Shown: positions 40,284-48,465 of the stretch, in pieces
Layout of the letters: the number at the start of each line of letters is the position of its first letter
Position numbering within the stretch: the first letter of the stretch is position 1
IMG/VR virus record: IMGVR_UViG_3300025154_000068
Coordinates: 19,035-83,034 of that record
Strand: one strand, 5' to 3'
Source of the DNA: a virus
Length of the DNA: 64,000 bases
Program-made: the position numbers and the translations under genes
The notes under the pieces: model-generated
What the model was told of the DNA's origin: nothing
The model's input: the letters and a program-made list of their open reading frames with translations, nothing else
Databases searched by the model: none

Positions 40284-40501
40284 TCACCAGCCTTTGGTAC
40301 CGGGCGTCGACCAGATCGCCACCTGCGACGAACGACCGGCACACCACATAGATTCGCATCACAACCGGCGCGTACGGCACCGTGTACATCGACGACAGCA
40401 AGCACCACGGAAGGGCCTACGTCGAGCAGCACTTCCGGCGATATCACACCGATGTACACCCAAGGGCCCCGCCACAGCATCATTGCCCCAATCGCACCCA
40501 T
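40280..40501 (-). CDS. Small hypothetical protein (73 aa)
   Basis: GGGAGG precedes the ATG at 40501 with good spacing. The product starts MGAIGAMMLWRGPWVYIGVI and continues VLLDVGPSVVLAVVDVHGAV, then a basic tail. It may associate with membranes. Its stop overlaps the next ATG. No family is recognised. Confidence 0.5.
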   Translation of the reverse strand: MGAIGAMMLWRGPWVYIGVISPEVLLDVGPSVVLAVVDVHGAVRAGCDANLCGVPVVRRRWRSGRRPVPKAGE

Positions 40502-40514
40502 TGTTCCTCCCACG

Positions 40515-41048
40515 TCATCGACTCGCCTCGTAGTCGGCGTGCGCGGCATTCAGCGCCGCGATTGCCTCGTTCAGCACCTTGTCGAGAATCGCTTGTGCAG
40601 CCTCGCCATCCCGCTTCTGGGCCTGCATCGAGATCCAGAGCAACCACATCCGGCTCGTGGCGAGCGCGCGTGATCGCGCCGTGTCGCTCTTGCGTCCCCG
40701 CATTGCCGAGGACGCGGCCTTGTACCCACTCCGCGCGGTCGGCGTCCAGCATGCGAGCGCCAGCGACACTCCGGCCGACCCGAGTTGCCCATCAACTCCG
40801 TGGTGCAGTTCGAGCACCAATTGGCTTCGCTCCGAGCACCGTCGCAGGCGAGCGGCAACCTTGTTCGCGCGATCGCCCGCCATGGCGACGTATTCGTTGA
40901 TGTCCGCGCTCACCCGTCGCTCGTTCTTACCGGGCAGCGTGCCTTGCCTGAGCATCTCGAGTTGGGGGCCAAGGCACGAGCGAACCCCGCAGTCGCCTCG
41001 AGCTTCCACGAAGTACCATCGCAGGTCGGCCTCGTCGTCAGGTAGCAT
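40515..41048 (-). CDS. Hypothetical protein (177 aa)
   Basis: The product starts MLPDDEADLRWYFVEARGDC and contains SADINEYVAMAGDRANKVAA. A helical segment (DTARSRALATSRMWLLWISM) and a C-terminal alanine-rich helix follow. It overlaps the sigma factor end by 11 bases, so it belongs to the same transcript. No recognised domain. Confidence 0.6.
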   Translation of the reverse strand: MLPDDEADLRWYFVEARGDCGVRSCLGPQLEMLRQGTLPGKNERRVSADINEYVAMAGDRANKVAARLRRCSERSQLVLELHHGVDGQLGSAGVSLALACWTPTARSGYKAASSAMRGRKSDTARSRALATSRMWLLWISMQAQKRDGEAAQAILDKVLNEAIAALNAAHADYEASR

Positions 41049-41817
41049 TCACGCCTCCAAGCCTCACCCGGAGCTTGCCGAGTGCTTCAATCTCGAGTTG
41101 CTGCGCGCGTTGCCGCGTCACGCCGAACTGCTGCCCGATCGCCTCAAACGACATCGGGTGGCGAGACATGTGACGCCAGATGATGGTCAGGCGCATCTTC
41201 TCTGGCAGGCTGTCCACCGCGATGCGTACGGCCTTGTCCCGGGCCCTCCGGCCCAGCGCTTGATCGACGGGTTCGCGAGGATCTGCCAGGACGTTCTCCA
41301 GCGTTCGCCCATCCTCGTCCGAAGCAGCTGCGTCCAGCGATGCAATCCTGTGGTGCATGGCAATGAACGCCTCCGCAACATCGCGCCGGGAGTTCGACCG
41401 CCTCATCAGCCCTTCAACGGGATCGTCATCCGCCAGCGCAGCCTCCATGTGCCTTCGCATGGTGTAGTATCGGGTGAACAGAATCGATTTGACCCCGCTG
41501 CGCCCCGCGGCGAACTGGAGCTTTGACTCGCGCCGGATGTGCTGCGTCCACCAGTGTTGTGCGTACGTCGAGAACCGGACTCCGACGGCGGGATCGAACT
41601 TTCCGATCGCATGGACGGTGCCCATCAGCGCGAGCTGCATCAGGTCCTCAGCGTCCTGTTCGGTCGCCTGCCCCCGGCTCCATCGCTTCACGTCGATGTT
41701 GATCAGCCTCACGAGCGAGGACAAGATCCGAACGATCGCAGCATCGTCGCCGGCCTTCGCCCGGACGAGAAGGTCAAGCTCCTCGGCTGGCGTCATTGGC
41801 GGGGTTGGCAAAATCAT
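41038..41817 (-). CDS. RNA polymerase sigma factor, sigma70 family (259 aa)
   Basis: The ATG at 41817 overlaps the upstream stop (ATGA). Region 2 is DAEDLMQLALMGTVHAIGKF with the -10-binding FSTYAQHWWTQHIRRE. Region 3 follows, and region 4 is FEAIGQQFGVTRQRAQQLEI with KLRVRL. The complete 2-3-4 set resembles RpoH/primary-like sigma factors. It should redirect host polymerase to a phage promoter class. Placed just before terminase, it is the likely activator of the late head/tail operon. Confidence 0.85.
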   Translation of the reverse strand: MILPTPPMTPAEELDLLVRAKAGDDAAIVRILSSLVRLINIDVKRWSRGQATEQDAEDLMQLALMGTVHAIGKFDPAVGVRFSTYAQHWWTQHIRRESKLQFAAGRSGVKSILFTRYYTMRRHMEAALADDDPVEGLMRRSNSRRDVAEAFIAMHHRIASLDAAASDEDGRTLENVLADPREPVDQALGRRARDKAVRIAVDSLPEKMRLTIIWRHMSRHPMSFEAIGQQFGVTRQRAQQLEIEALGKLRVRLGGVNAT

Positions 41818-42116
41818 CGCATGGCTCCCAACAGCTTCAGGCCCCTTTTGCGAGCCTTGCCCCGCCAGTACCGGCGGATGTGCAGCGTCTTCCTGGGAGC
41901 CCACCATGCCGTGGACATGCGCACCCAATCCAGGTACCGCCGAATGGCTCGATTGGACATCTTCAGCGTGAACGTGCACTCGTAGGTTCGTGGCGCGTAC
42001 CTTCGAATCGGGTCGCTTTGCGGGGTAGCTGTTTCCCAGGTCACGCCTTTTACTGGGTATTCGACCCCATCGATCCACATCTGCGTTATGCGCGCGCCCT
42101 GGATCTCACCCGGCAT
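41814..42116 (-). CDS. Hypothetical protein (100 aa)
   Basis: The product starts MPGEIQGARITQMWIDGVEY and contains a central Tyr-Glu-Cys strand and a strongly basic C-terminal half (APRKTLHIRRYWRGKARKRG). It could bind nucleic acid. It is coupled to the sigma factor gene by ATGA and overlaps the upstream gene by 11 bases. No family is recognised. Confidence 0.6.
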   Translation of the reverse strand: MPGEIQGARITQMWIDGVEYPVKGVTWETATPQSDPIRRYAPRTYECTFTLKMSNRAIRRYLDWVRMSTAWWAPRKTLHIRRYWRGKARKRGLKLLGAMR

Positions 42117-42348
42117 TCGACACCTCCGCGCTTTCCTGTTCGAGCAGCTCGACAATCGCCCCCGCCTCCCGTTCCAGCTTGGCGAGACGCTTCTCGGTCA
42201 ACACGCCCTTCGTCGCCCGGACGACAAGCGCCCCATCCTTTGCGACAGAGAGCGCACATCCCGCGTTACGAGCTCGCTGCAGGAGAGTCCGGGTGGCCTC
42301 GGTTACCGATGCCGCTCTGCGAACATGGATGAAGACCGTCTCCGTCAC
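42106..42348 (-). CDS. TubC N-terminal-domain-like protein (80 aa)
   Basis: GTG at 42348 has GGAGGTG upstream and overlaps the previous stop. The product reads VTETVFIHVRRAASVTEATR, then GCALSVAKDGALVVRATKGV and EREAGAIVELLEQ. The 'LL..A...G..L....D.L.V..PKG.L......L......I..LL' pattern is that of the TubC N-terminal docking fold, which also occurs in phage proteins. The role is unknown. Confidence 0.6.
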   Translation of the reverse strand: MTETVFIHVRRAASVTEATRTLLQRARNAGCALSVAKDGALVVRATKGVLTEKRLAKLEREAGAIVELLEQESAEVSNAG

Positions 42349-42491
42349 CCGCACCTCCGGTGCTCTTCGATCCACTCCCAGGGGTAACCGCACAGCCCCC
42401 ACCAGATCGCTCCGCAAACCGCGCAGCCCCATCCCCAGGATCGCGCCATGATGTTCGGCAGCGGTTCCACGATCGAATCCTCCCGCTTCAC
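42345..42491 (-). CDS. Small Trp/Cys-rich protein (48 aa)
   Basis: GTG at 42491 overlaps the VRR-NUC stop (GTGA) and its own stop overlaps the next GTG, the same coupling as its neighbours. The product contains MARSWGWGCAVCGAIWWGLC, a hydrophobic segment with cysteines, then a charged end. It may be a tiny membrane protein. The double overlap is the main evidence. Confidence 0.5.
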   Translation of the reverse strand: MKREDSIVEPLPNIMARSWGWGCAVCGAIWWGLCGYPWEWIEEHRRCG

Positions 42492-42943
42492 GCTGCCATC
42501 CTTTCTCGAACGCTTCGCTCCACCGCCTTGGCGTCACCCACGCTGCGGACTACGGCGTAGACACCACCCGCCGCCTCGTGCATGGCCTGCCACTCTCGCT
42601 GCTCCGGGGTCTGGTCCTCGTCGTCGTCGCGCTTCACCTCTAGCGCGACCGACACCCCGCACACCACGCCGAGGATGTCCGCGGTGCCCTTCGGTGCGGC
42701 CTTGAACAACCCGCGGCCGGCCTCCCCGGCCTTCGTCGTGTACTCGTATACGCGCCTGCCGCTATTCGCGCGCCACCAGTACGCCTTGCCGTCGCGCGAG
42801 ACGTACAGACCTGTCCGGACCCACTTGCCCTTGCCGGTCTTCTTCGAGATCTCGTAACGGCGCCTTTCGACGCCGAGCGATGCCAGGATCCAATCCTGCA
42901 CGCTGTGCTCGAGCGGGCCTCGGAGTTGGAATCTACGCGGCAT
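42488..42943 (-). CDS. VRR-NUC domain nuclease (151 aa)
   Basis: The start MPRRFQLRGPLEHSVQDWIL overlaps the DnaB stop (TGATG). The core GTADILGVVCGVSVALEVKR has the D...ExK catalytic arrangement of VRR-NUC nucleases. It is followed by DQTPEQREWQAMHEAAGGVY and VRSVGDA, the family's C-terminal helix. The fold cuts branched DNA, a Holliday-junction-resolvase-like role in replication or packaging. The length is that of a lone phage VRR-NUC. Confidence 0.85.
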   Translation of the reverse strand: MPRRFQLRGPLEHSVQDWILASLGVERRRYEISKKTGKGKWVRTGLYVSRDGKAYWWRANSGRRVYEYTTKAGEAGRGLFKAAPKGTADILGVVCGVSVALEVKRDDDEDQTPEQREWQAMHEAAGGVYAVVRSVGDAKAVERSVRERMAA

Positions 42944-44283
42944 CACCACCCTCCTCCGCGCGGACCGGGTTCGTCGTAGTCCGCCAGATCGTCGAACCGG
43001 GTGTAGACCTTCTGCCACGCAACCTTCGTCGAGCCGGTTGCGCCGTTCCGGTTTTTCGCGACGATGATGTGCTGGACTGTTTCGCTGTCCGAGCTCGGGT
43101 GAATGAAGATCACCTCGTCGGCGTCCTGTTCGATGTTTCCGCTCTCGCGAAGGTCGGAGAGCTGCGGGCGCGCGGACTTGCCGCGCTTCTCGACGTCCCG
43201 GTTGAGCTGCGAAAGGCACAGCACGACCACCCCGAGGTCCTTCGCCAGCGCTTTCAGTCCCTTGGAGTTCTCGCCCACCTTCTCGTCCCGACTCTTGAGC
43301 TTCGGGTCGGTCGCCATCAGCTGCAGGTAGTCGATGACCACGAGACCAAGCGGCGTTCCCTGGCGCTTGAACCCGGCCGCCATCCGCCGTGCCTTGGCCC
43401 GAAGTGACGCGAGGGAGATCGAGGACTCGTCGTCAACATCGATCGGGAGCTTCCCGAGCCGCTGGCATTCGGTGGACAACCTGGACCACCCCTCTGCGTC
43501 CAGCTTGTTGGTGCGCAGGAGTTGCGAATCCACGCGGGCTCCGGAGCACGTCACACGGTCAACGAGCTGCTCTCGCGGCATCTCGAGCGAGAACACGCCA
43601 ACGCCGATGTTTCTCTCGGCCGTGCTCACCGCCATGTTGTTGAGCGCGAGCGATGTCTTGCCCTTCCCCGGGCGAGCAGCGAGGTAGCACAGGTCTCCCG
43701 GTTGCAGCCCGGCCAGGATGGCGTCCACGTCGAGCAGCCCGGTGCGCACCGCGGATGTTTGCGCGAGGCCGGATTGCAGCGCCTTGAAACGCTCCCGAAT
43801 CACGTCCTTGAGCCGAGCCGGCTTGATAACCTCGTAGCGCTGGGTCGCCGCCAGAATTTCACGCTCCGCCCCGTCGATGAACTCGTCCGGGTCGCTCACG
43901 TTCTCGTTCTGCGCTTCCACTGCGACTTTGCGACACGTGGTAATGATCTGGCGAAGCCGCCACTTGTCGCGAACGCGCAGCGCGAGCTGCTCGACGTTGG
44001 CCTGCATCGGCACCTCGTTCACGAACTCGGCGATGGTCTTCGCTCCGCCAATCCGCTGGAGCTTACCGCGGTCCTCCAGCCATCCTTTCACGACCACCGC
44101 GTCGTACTCCACTCCAGCCTCCCGGAGCGAACGCAATGCCTCATAGACCTGTTTCGTCACGTCGCTGTAAAACTGCTCCGGCGTGACGATGGGAATGACC
44201 CGATCGAGGAAGTCGACCGATATCAGCGCTGCGCCCACGATGGCCTGCTCCGCGCTCACGTCGCGTGGAAACAGCTCGTTCAC
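42943..44283 (-). CDS. DnaB-like replicative helicase (446 aa)
   Basis: GTG at 44283 with GGAGGTG upstream overlaps the initiator stop. The DnaB N-terminal domain is visible (AEQAIVGAALISVDFLDRVI), then the RecA-like core with Walker A RPGKGKTS (residues 204-211), GVFSLEMPREQLVDRV, Walker B LGLVVIDYLQLM and LSQLNRDVEKRGKSARPQLS. It unwinds the fork 5'-3' as a hexamer. It follows the initiator gene, a typical initiator-helicase pair. Confidence 0.93.
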   Translation of the reverse strand: MNELFPRDVSAEQAIVGAALISVDFLDRVIPIVTPEQFYSDVTKQVYEALRSLREAGVEYDAVVVKGWLEDRGKLQRIGGAKTIAEFVNEVPMQANVEQLALRVRDKWRLRQIITTCRKVAVEAQNENVSDPDEFIDGAEREILAATQRYEVIKPARLKDVIRERFKALQSGLAQTSAVRTGLLDVDAILAGLQPGDLCYLAARPGKGKTSLALNNMAVSTAERNIGVGVFSLEMPREQLVDRVTCSGARVDSQLLRTNKLDAEGWSRLSTECQRLGKLPIDVDDESSISLASLRAKARRMAAGFKRQGTPLGLVVIDYLQLMATDPKLKSRDEKVGENSKGLKALAKDLGVVVLCLSQLNRDVEKRGKSARPQLSDLRESGNIEQDADEVIFIHPSSDSETVQHIIVAKNRNGATGSTKVAWQKVYTRFDDLADYDEPGPRGGGW

Positions 44284-45428
44284 GACGCACCTCCAAACAT
44301 GGCTTGACGCTGCCGCTGGTAGTCCGCCTGAGCCTTCGCTGGATCAACGGCCGCATCACGCGACCACGGCGTGCCGTACGTCGAGAGACTCTTGAGAATG
44401 AACCGGATCGGGTGACGGGCATCCACGAGAAATCCATCTCGCCCGTCGTCCCGTAGGTACGCCGCGAACCAGTGCTCAAGCACCTCCTGCACAACCGGCT
44501 CGACCGGATCGCCCGGCTTGCCGCGTGCCTGCAGCTCCGAGATCGCCTCGGACAGCGCTCGCTCAGCGACCTTGCCCATCGTGCCCCTACAGTCGCCGTT
44601 CTCGACGTACTTGCCGTACTTGCGCCGACTGGTCGCGTACATCTTGCGCCAGATCGAGAACGCTTGGCCCACCGGGGCCTTGGGCTTCAGTTCAGGTTGC
44701 TTGGCCTTCCGGCGCTTCGACTCTGGGGGCGAGTCCGGGACAAGGGCCAACAGCTCAGGCTTCAGGTCCGGGTCCGGGTCCGGCAACGCCACCGGCGCTT
44801 GGGGCGGGACCGGATCGGTCTCGCCCGTACCGTAGGTACGTATCTCTTCTCTCTCTTCTCTTCTCTTCTCTTCTCTACGTGACGCCGTGTGACCGCGCGT
44901 GACGGTGGCATCACAGTTTGTGACTGTTGAGTCACGTGGCGTGACGGCGCCGTCACGTGGCGTGATGACGCTGGATTGTCTGGACCCATCACACGGCGTT
45001 GCGTCTACTGTGGGCCCATTGGGGGGGTCGAATGAGCCTCGTGACGAGGTGTCACGTGGCGTGACAGGCTCATCGAACGCTCGGGCCCGGGCGCGTCGCT
45101 TCTGTTGGCGCACTCTGTCGCTCTGCTTCGACTCCTGGGCCTCCACAAAGTTCGGGACTTGCAACAGGGTCTCGTCACTGAGGAAGTGAATGGCGCCGTC
45201 TTCCTCGAGAACCCCGACCATCTCCGCGAGGTCAGCGTCCCAGGTTGCAGAGAGCGCCGCGGCGATGGCCTTGCGACCAGCTTTCCCAAGACGCATCACC
45301 CCAGCGGGGTCCAAGCGCTTCAGAATCTCGTCGAACAATCCCCGCGCCTTCCACGGGAGCACGAGCCATTCCGGCTCGTCGCGCGTGTAGAGCTTGATCC
45401 ATCGCTCATCTTGCCAGTCACGCGACAT
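44280..45428 (-). CDS. DnaD/O-like replication initiator (382 aa)
   Basis: The ATG at 45428 gives MSRDWQDERWIKLYTRDEPE. The first about 115 residues (WLVLPWKARGLFDEILKRLD ... FLSDETLLQVPNFVEAQESK) form the winged-helix domain of phage replication initiators. A low-complexity linker (VTPRDGAVTPRDSTVTNCD, then RREEKRREEREEI) is encoded by DNA carrying iterons. The C-terminal domain (PVGQAFSIWRKMYATSRRKY) may load the helicase encoded next. The layout mirrors lambda O, where the origin lies inside the gene. Confidence 0.75.
   Translation of the reverse strand: MSRDWQDERWIKLYTRDEPEWLVLPWKARGLFDEILKRLDPAGVMRLGKAGRKAIAAALSATWDADLAEMVGVLEEDGAIHFLSDETLLQVPNFVEAQESKQSDRVRQQKRRARARAFDEPVTPRDTSSRGSFDPPNGPTVDATPCDGSRQSSVITPRDGAVTPRDSTVTNCDATVTRGHTASRREEKRREEREEIRTYGTGETDPVPPQAPVALPDPDPDLKPELLALVPDSPPESKRRKAKQPELKPKAPVGQAFSIWRKMYATSRRKYGKYVENGDCRGTMGKVAERALSEAISELQARGKPGDPVEPVVQEVLEHWFAAYLRDDGRDGFLVDARHPIRFILKSLSTYGTPWSRDAAVDPAKAQADYQRQRQAMFGGAS
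44842..45064. other. Candidate replication origin: TCAC-N5-GTGA iterons plus polypyrimidine tract
   Basis: Iterons TCAC-N5-GTGA start at 44911, 44932 and 44953, exactly 21 bases (two helical turns) apart. A degenerate copy lies 21 bases before the first (44890). Further copies start at 44989 (imperfect) and 45052, 63 bases apart. Three are the identical 13-mer TCACGTGGCGTGA. Next to them, 44842-44875 is an uninterrupted C/T tract on the plus strand. All lie within the initiator gene. Confidence 0.65.
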
Positions 45429-45999
45429 CTCGGCTCCATGCTTCTGCGATTTCGATTGCCTCAAACGCGCACATCTCGGGCGATTCGAAGACCTCGGTCG
45501 CCATGAATCGAAGCGTCAGGATTCCAAGCGCTGCCATCGATCGGTCGCGTCGCCGGTCCGTGACCATCCGTTCGAATGTGCTGTGGTGGCGAATACTGTC
45601 CACTTCGACCACCACGCGAGACCTGCCCCCACCGTTCAGAATGAAGTCCGCTCGGTAGGCGGCACGGCCGGTCTTGATGACTACCTGCTGCTCGAGGGTC
45701 ATGCCGCGAGGAAGCAACGCAGTCAGCGCGGCGAGAAGGAGCTCTTCTGGCGGACTCTCGGACCGGTCCTCGACCGGCTTGGGAGGAGCGACGGCGCGAA
45801 CGGCGATGGCCTCTTCGGTGATGATGTGCCCGCCTTCCGTCGATTCCCACAGGCCGAGCTCCTTGAACCGGTCGTGGAACCGATCTGCCAGGTCGAACTG
45901 GACCGTCCGGCTGCGACTGAACCTGGCGCGCGCCGCCACCGCCGCCCAAACGAGGCGCTCGTCATCAGAGAGCTTCGCGAGCTTCTCGTCGTACGTCAC
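45418..45999 (-). CDS. DUF559/Vsr-like endonuclease-domain protein (193 aa)
   Basis: GTG at 45999 with GGAGGTG upstream overlaps the preceding stop. The N-terminal half is helical (KLAKLSDDERLVWAAVAARA). The C-terminal half has RAAYRADFILNGGGRSRVVV followed by EVDSIRHHSTFERMVTDRRR and MAALGILTLRFMATEV. This is the D...ExD/RR pattern of the DUF559/Vsr-like PD-(D/E)xK fold. It may nick or process DNA in replication. It sits between the DUF5131 gene and the initiator. Confidence 0.65.
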   Translation of the reverse strand: MTYDEKLAKLSDDERLVWAAVAARARFSRSRTVQFDLADRFHDRFKELGLWESTEGGHIITEEAIAVRAVAPPKPVEDRSESPPEELLLAALTALLPRGMTLEQQVVIKTGRAAYRADFILNGGGRSRVVVEVDSIRHHSTFERMVTDRRRDRSMAALGILTLRFMATEVFESPEMCAFEAIEIAEAWSRDVA

Positions 46000-46832
46000 T
46001 CGCACACCTCCGGCACTTCGGCCCACACGCGCCCATCCAGCTCCGGGAGCTCCACGAGCCGACCGTCCACCGGGCCTTGCTTGTACAGAAACGGCACTCC
46101 AGCCTCTGCGCATTGGTCCCGAAGGCTCCGCACCCAATCGAGCTCAAGAGGACGCCCGAGGCGTTTTCCTGGGGCGCTCTCGCAGCCGCAGATGACCCAA
46201 CCAACGGGCCACTCCCACGTCCCACCCGTCGACGGGACGCGAGGGTCAGGGTGCTGTAGCCGCTCTCCGCTATTCGATATCAGAGTCGGCCTCAAATGAC
46301 GTCGAAAGTCAATCGCCCCCAACATCGGCTCGACGGACACCATCGTCTTGCACCTCAGTGCGAGCAGCTTCACCACATCGCGATCGGCCGCACCCTGGTC
46401 TTCGACCGTGATGCCCACACGGACGTGATCCGGGAATTCGCCGGGCTTCCACGGCAACAAGTGCGCGTTCTCGATCCTCTTCGTGAGAATCAACCACTCA
46501 AGATTCGTGGTCTCCTCGATGATGGAGCACGCCCGCTTGCGGGGCTCCACGAGCTCCGGTCGGTCCTCGAGGAAGTCGCCCATCGACATGCAGAACACCC
46601 GTGGCCGAACCCCAGAATCCGCGGCCTGCCGATTCCACACCAGCGGGTCAGACCAAACCTTGGGGGAGGCAATGCGCCGCTGGACGCCGTGCCCGAAGAC
46701 GTTCTTCCCCACTCGCTTTGCGAAGGCGTGGGCATAACACGCATCGCACGCTCGCCGGTCGGGAAGCTTCGCGCAACCCCACCAGAAGTTTTGCGTGGAA
46801 TCACACCAAGCTATGCCGGTTTTCGCTCCCAT
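45996..46832 (-). CDS. DUF5131 (phage Gp37/Gp68-like) protein (278 aa)
   Basis: The product starts MGAKTGIAWCDSTQNFWWGC and has a Cys cluster (WGCAKLPDRRACDACYAHAF) then VFCMSMGDFLEDRPELVEPR, TNLEWLILTKRIENA and HVRVGITVEDQGAADRDVVK. This is the signature of the DUF5131/Gp37-Gp68 phage family, whose Cys triad suggests a radical-SAM-like iron-sulfur centre. Grouped with three DNA methyltransferases, it may take part in DNA base modification, which is inference. Confidence 0.8.
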   Translation of the reverse strand: MGAKTGIAWCDSTQNFWWGCAKLPDRRACDACYAHAFAKRVGKNVFGHGVQRRIASPKVWSDPLVWNRQAADSGVRPRVFCMSMGDFLEDRPELVEPRKRACSIIEETTNLEWLILTKRIENAHLLPWKPGEFPDHVRVGITVEDQGAADRDVVKLLALRCKTMVSVEPMLGAIDFRRHLRPTLISNSGERLQHPDPRVPSTGGTWEWPVGWVICGCESAPGKRLGRPLELDWVRSLRDQCAEAGVPFLYKQGPVDGRLVELPELDGRVWAEVPEVCE

Positions 46833-47407
46833 CACATTGCCTCACTTCCAAACAGTCCAAACCCAATCTCCACCCCAAGCTCGTTGCCCCAGCACTCCCA
46901 CCCAGGCCGGTGACGCCTGGCGAAGAGCTCGACGCGTGGCCCCGCTCCGCCCGTCAGTCGCTCGATCAACTCGTATGTGGCCGCCGGCTTCTCCGAATGG
47001 GAGAGGCGAGGCGCACACACGACCGATCGAACAGCGTGGTCAACAACGAGCTTGAGCCCGTGGCCCCGCGATCCGATCAAACACACCTCGTGCTCGTGCC
47101 GCACGTACCGGCCCATCCCGAGGCGTCGAGGGGGTTCGCGGTCGCTACCCGTTTTCACCCACACAAATTCACTCTTCGGTTCGAATCCCCAGCACCGCAT
47201 GATGTCGAGAGCGTCCTGCTGCATTGCCGACACGCGCCACATGAACAGCAGCGCATCGGTCGCGATCGGCGGGAGTCGCAGAATGCGAAGGTCCGAAGAC
47301 GACATCACCCGGTAGTTTTTCGCCGCACCCCGCTTCTTGCCGGGGAGTCGATCGGAGAAGCGCCACGGGGGGTCGGCGAGGACGATGCGGGCGGGTTGGG
47401 ACAACAT
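46832..47407 (-). CDS. MT-A70-like adenine methyltransferase (191 aa)
   Basis: The product starts MLSQPARIVLADPPWRFSDR with the catalytic DPPW. It continues LLFMWRVSAMQQDALDIMRC, FEPKSEFVWVKTG, MGRYVRHEHEVCLIGSRG and SEKPAATYELIERL, the typical order of the MT-A70 phage family. It should methylate adenine N6 in DNA, perhaps against host restriction. Overlaps with both neighbours (TGATG) show one transcript. Confidence 0.88.
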   Translation of the reverse strand: MLSQPARIVLADPPWRFSDRLPGKKRGAAKNYRVMSSSDLRILRLPPIATDALLFMWRVSAMQQDALDIMRCWGFEPKSEFVWVKTGSDREPPRRLGMGRYVRHEHEVCLIGSRGHGLKLVVDHAVRSVVCAPRLSHSEKPAATYELIERLTGGAGPRVELFARRHRPGWECWGNELGVEIGFGLFGSEAM

Positions 47408-48465
47408 CACCCGACCCCCGCGAAGAGCGTCCGTTGCTCGTCAATTGGCAGGCAGTGGGGCGAAAACCAGATCCGCTCGAGCTCGCGATTCGTGTTGGCC
47501 TCCGCGGCGTACCCTCGTGCCGCCTTCCACGCATGCTCGGCCCAGCTCGTCGGCATCTCGTGCTCGCCGGCATACCCACACAGCGCGATTCGGAGGTCCG
47601 GATCATCTCCGTGTTCGAGCGCCCACTCACGAACCAACGCGGAGATATTCGCGTCATCCTCAGAGTACATACCAGGGTCACGGAACTCGTGGCTGTATGG
47701 CGGGTCCAGGAACACGGCGCACGGGCGGCGTCCACCAACGTTCTTGCCCTTTCCCAGGACCGATGGGCTGACCACGCGCTTCCAGTCGCCGCACGCCACT
47801 CGCACCCGTCGGAGTCGGGCTTGGAGTTCGAGAAACCAGTCGGTGCATGGCGGAGCAGACACGCCGTGGAGTCCTCGGTCATTGCCTAGCGATGGAAGAT
47901 GGGTGCCTTGGGCAAGGCGTTGATGGCTGTGCACCCCGCGACCGGCGCAGGAGTCGGTGACGGACAGGTGAGGCAGTTGCTGGCTGAGGTGCGCCGCGTT
48001 CGCATGCACGCCCTTGCCGATGCCATCAAACTTTGGATGCTTGTGGTTGTTTGGTTCGACGCACCACCCGTCACCGATCCACTGGCAGATACCCCACACC
48101 CAGAACCCCGCGATTTTCACATCAAAGAAGTCGGGGTCGACGTGCATCTGCTCTCGGAGGTACGGGAGTTGGTCCACGAGCCACCTGTGACGGGCGTGTA
48201 GATCGGCTTCGTTCACCGGCCAGTCCGCATGACGGGCGACATCGGCTGGATCGGCGGATACCGCGCGCCAGAAGTTGGCGAGGTAGCGATCACGATCGTT
48301 GACCGTTTCGATCTTGCCCGGACCGCCTGGACGACCAAGGAGCACGGCAAGGCTTCCTGCGAATGGCTCGACGTAGTTTGGAACGTCGGGCCCAAACGCT
48401 CGCCAGACGACGTCAGCAACGCGGCGCTTGCCACCGAACCAGGGGAACGGAGCCTTGACGGTCAT
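47407..48465 (-). CDS. D12-class (Dam-type) adenine methyltransferase (352 aa)
   Basis: The start MTVKAPFPWFGGKRRVADVV carries the PFxWxGGK SAM-binding motif, followed by YVEPFAGSLAVLLGRPG and, late, CAVFLDPPYSHEFRD with the DPPY catalytic motif. The protein is larger than Dam because of a long middle segment with WCVEPNNHKHPKF. It methylates adenine N6 at a specific site. It overlaps the DUF1643 gene by ATGA. Confidence 0.88.
   Translation of the reverse strand: MTVKAPFPWFGGKRRVADVVWRAFGPDVPNYVEPFAGSLAVLLGRPGGPGKIETVNDRDRYLANFWRAVSADPADVARHADWPVNEADLHARHRWLVDQLPYLREQMHVDPDFFDVKIAGFWVWGICQWIGDGWCVEPNNHKHPKFDGIGKGVHANAAHLSQQLPHLSVTDSCAGRGVHSHQRLAQGTHLPSLGNDRGLHGVSAPPCTDWFLELQARLRRVRVACGDWKRVVSPSVLGKGKNVGGRRPCAVFLDPPYSHEFRDPGMYSEDDANISALVREWALEHGDDPDLRIALCGYAGEHEMPTSWAEHAWKAARGYAAEANTNRELERIWFSPHCLPIDEQRTLFAGVG

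Noticed and set aside
44841-44876. Pyrimidine tract as a CRISPR or simple-repeat feature
   Set aside because: It is irregular C/T sequence coding an Arg/Glu stretch, without spacers. No CRISPR array was seen anywhere in the window.
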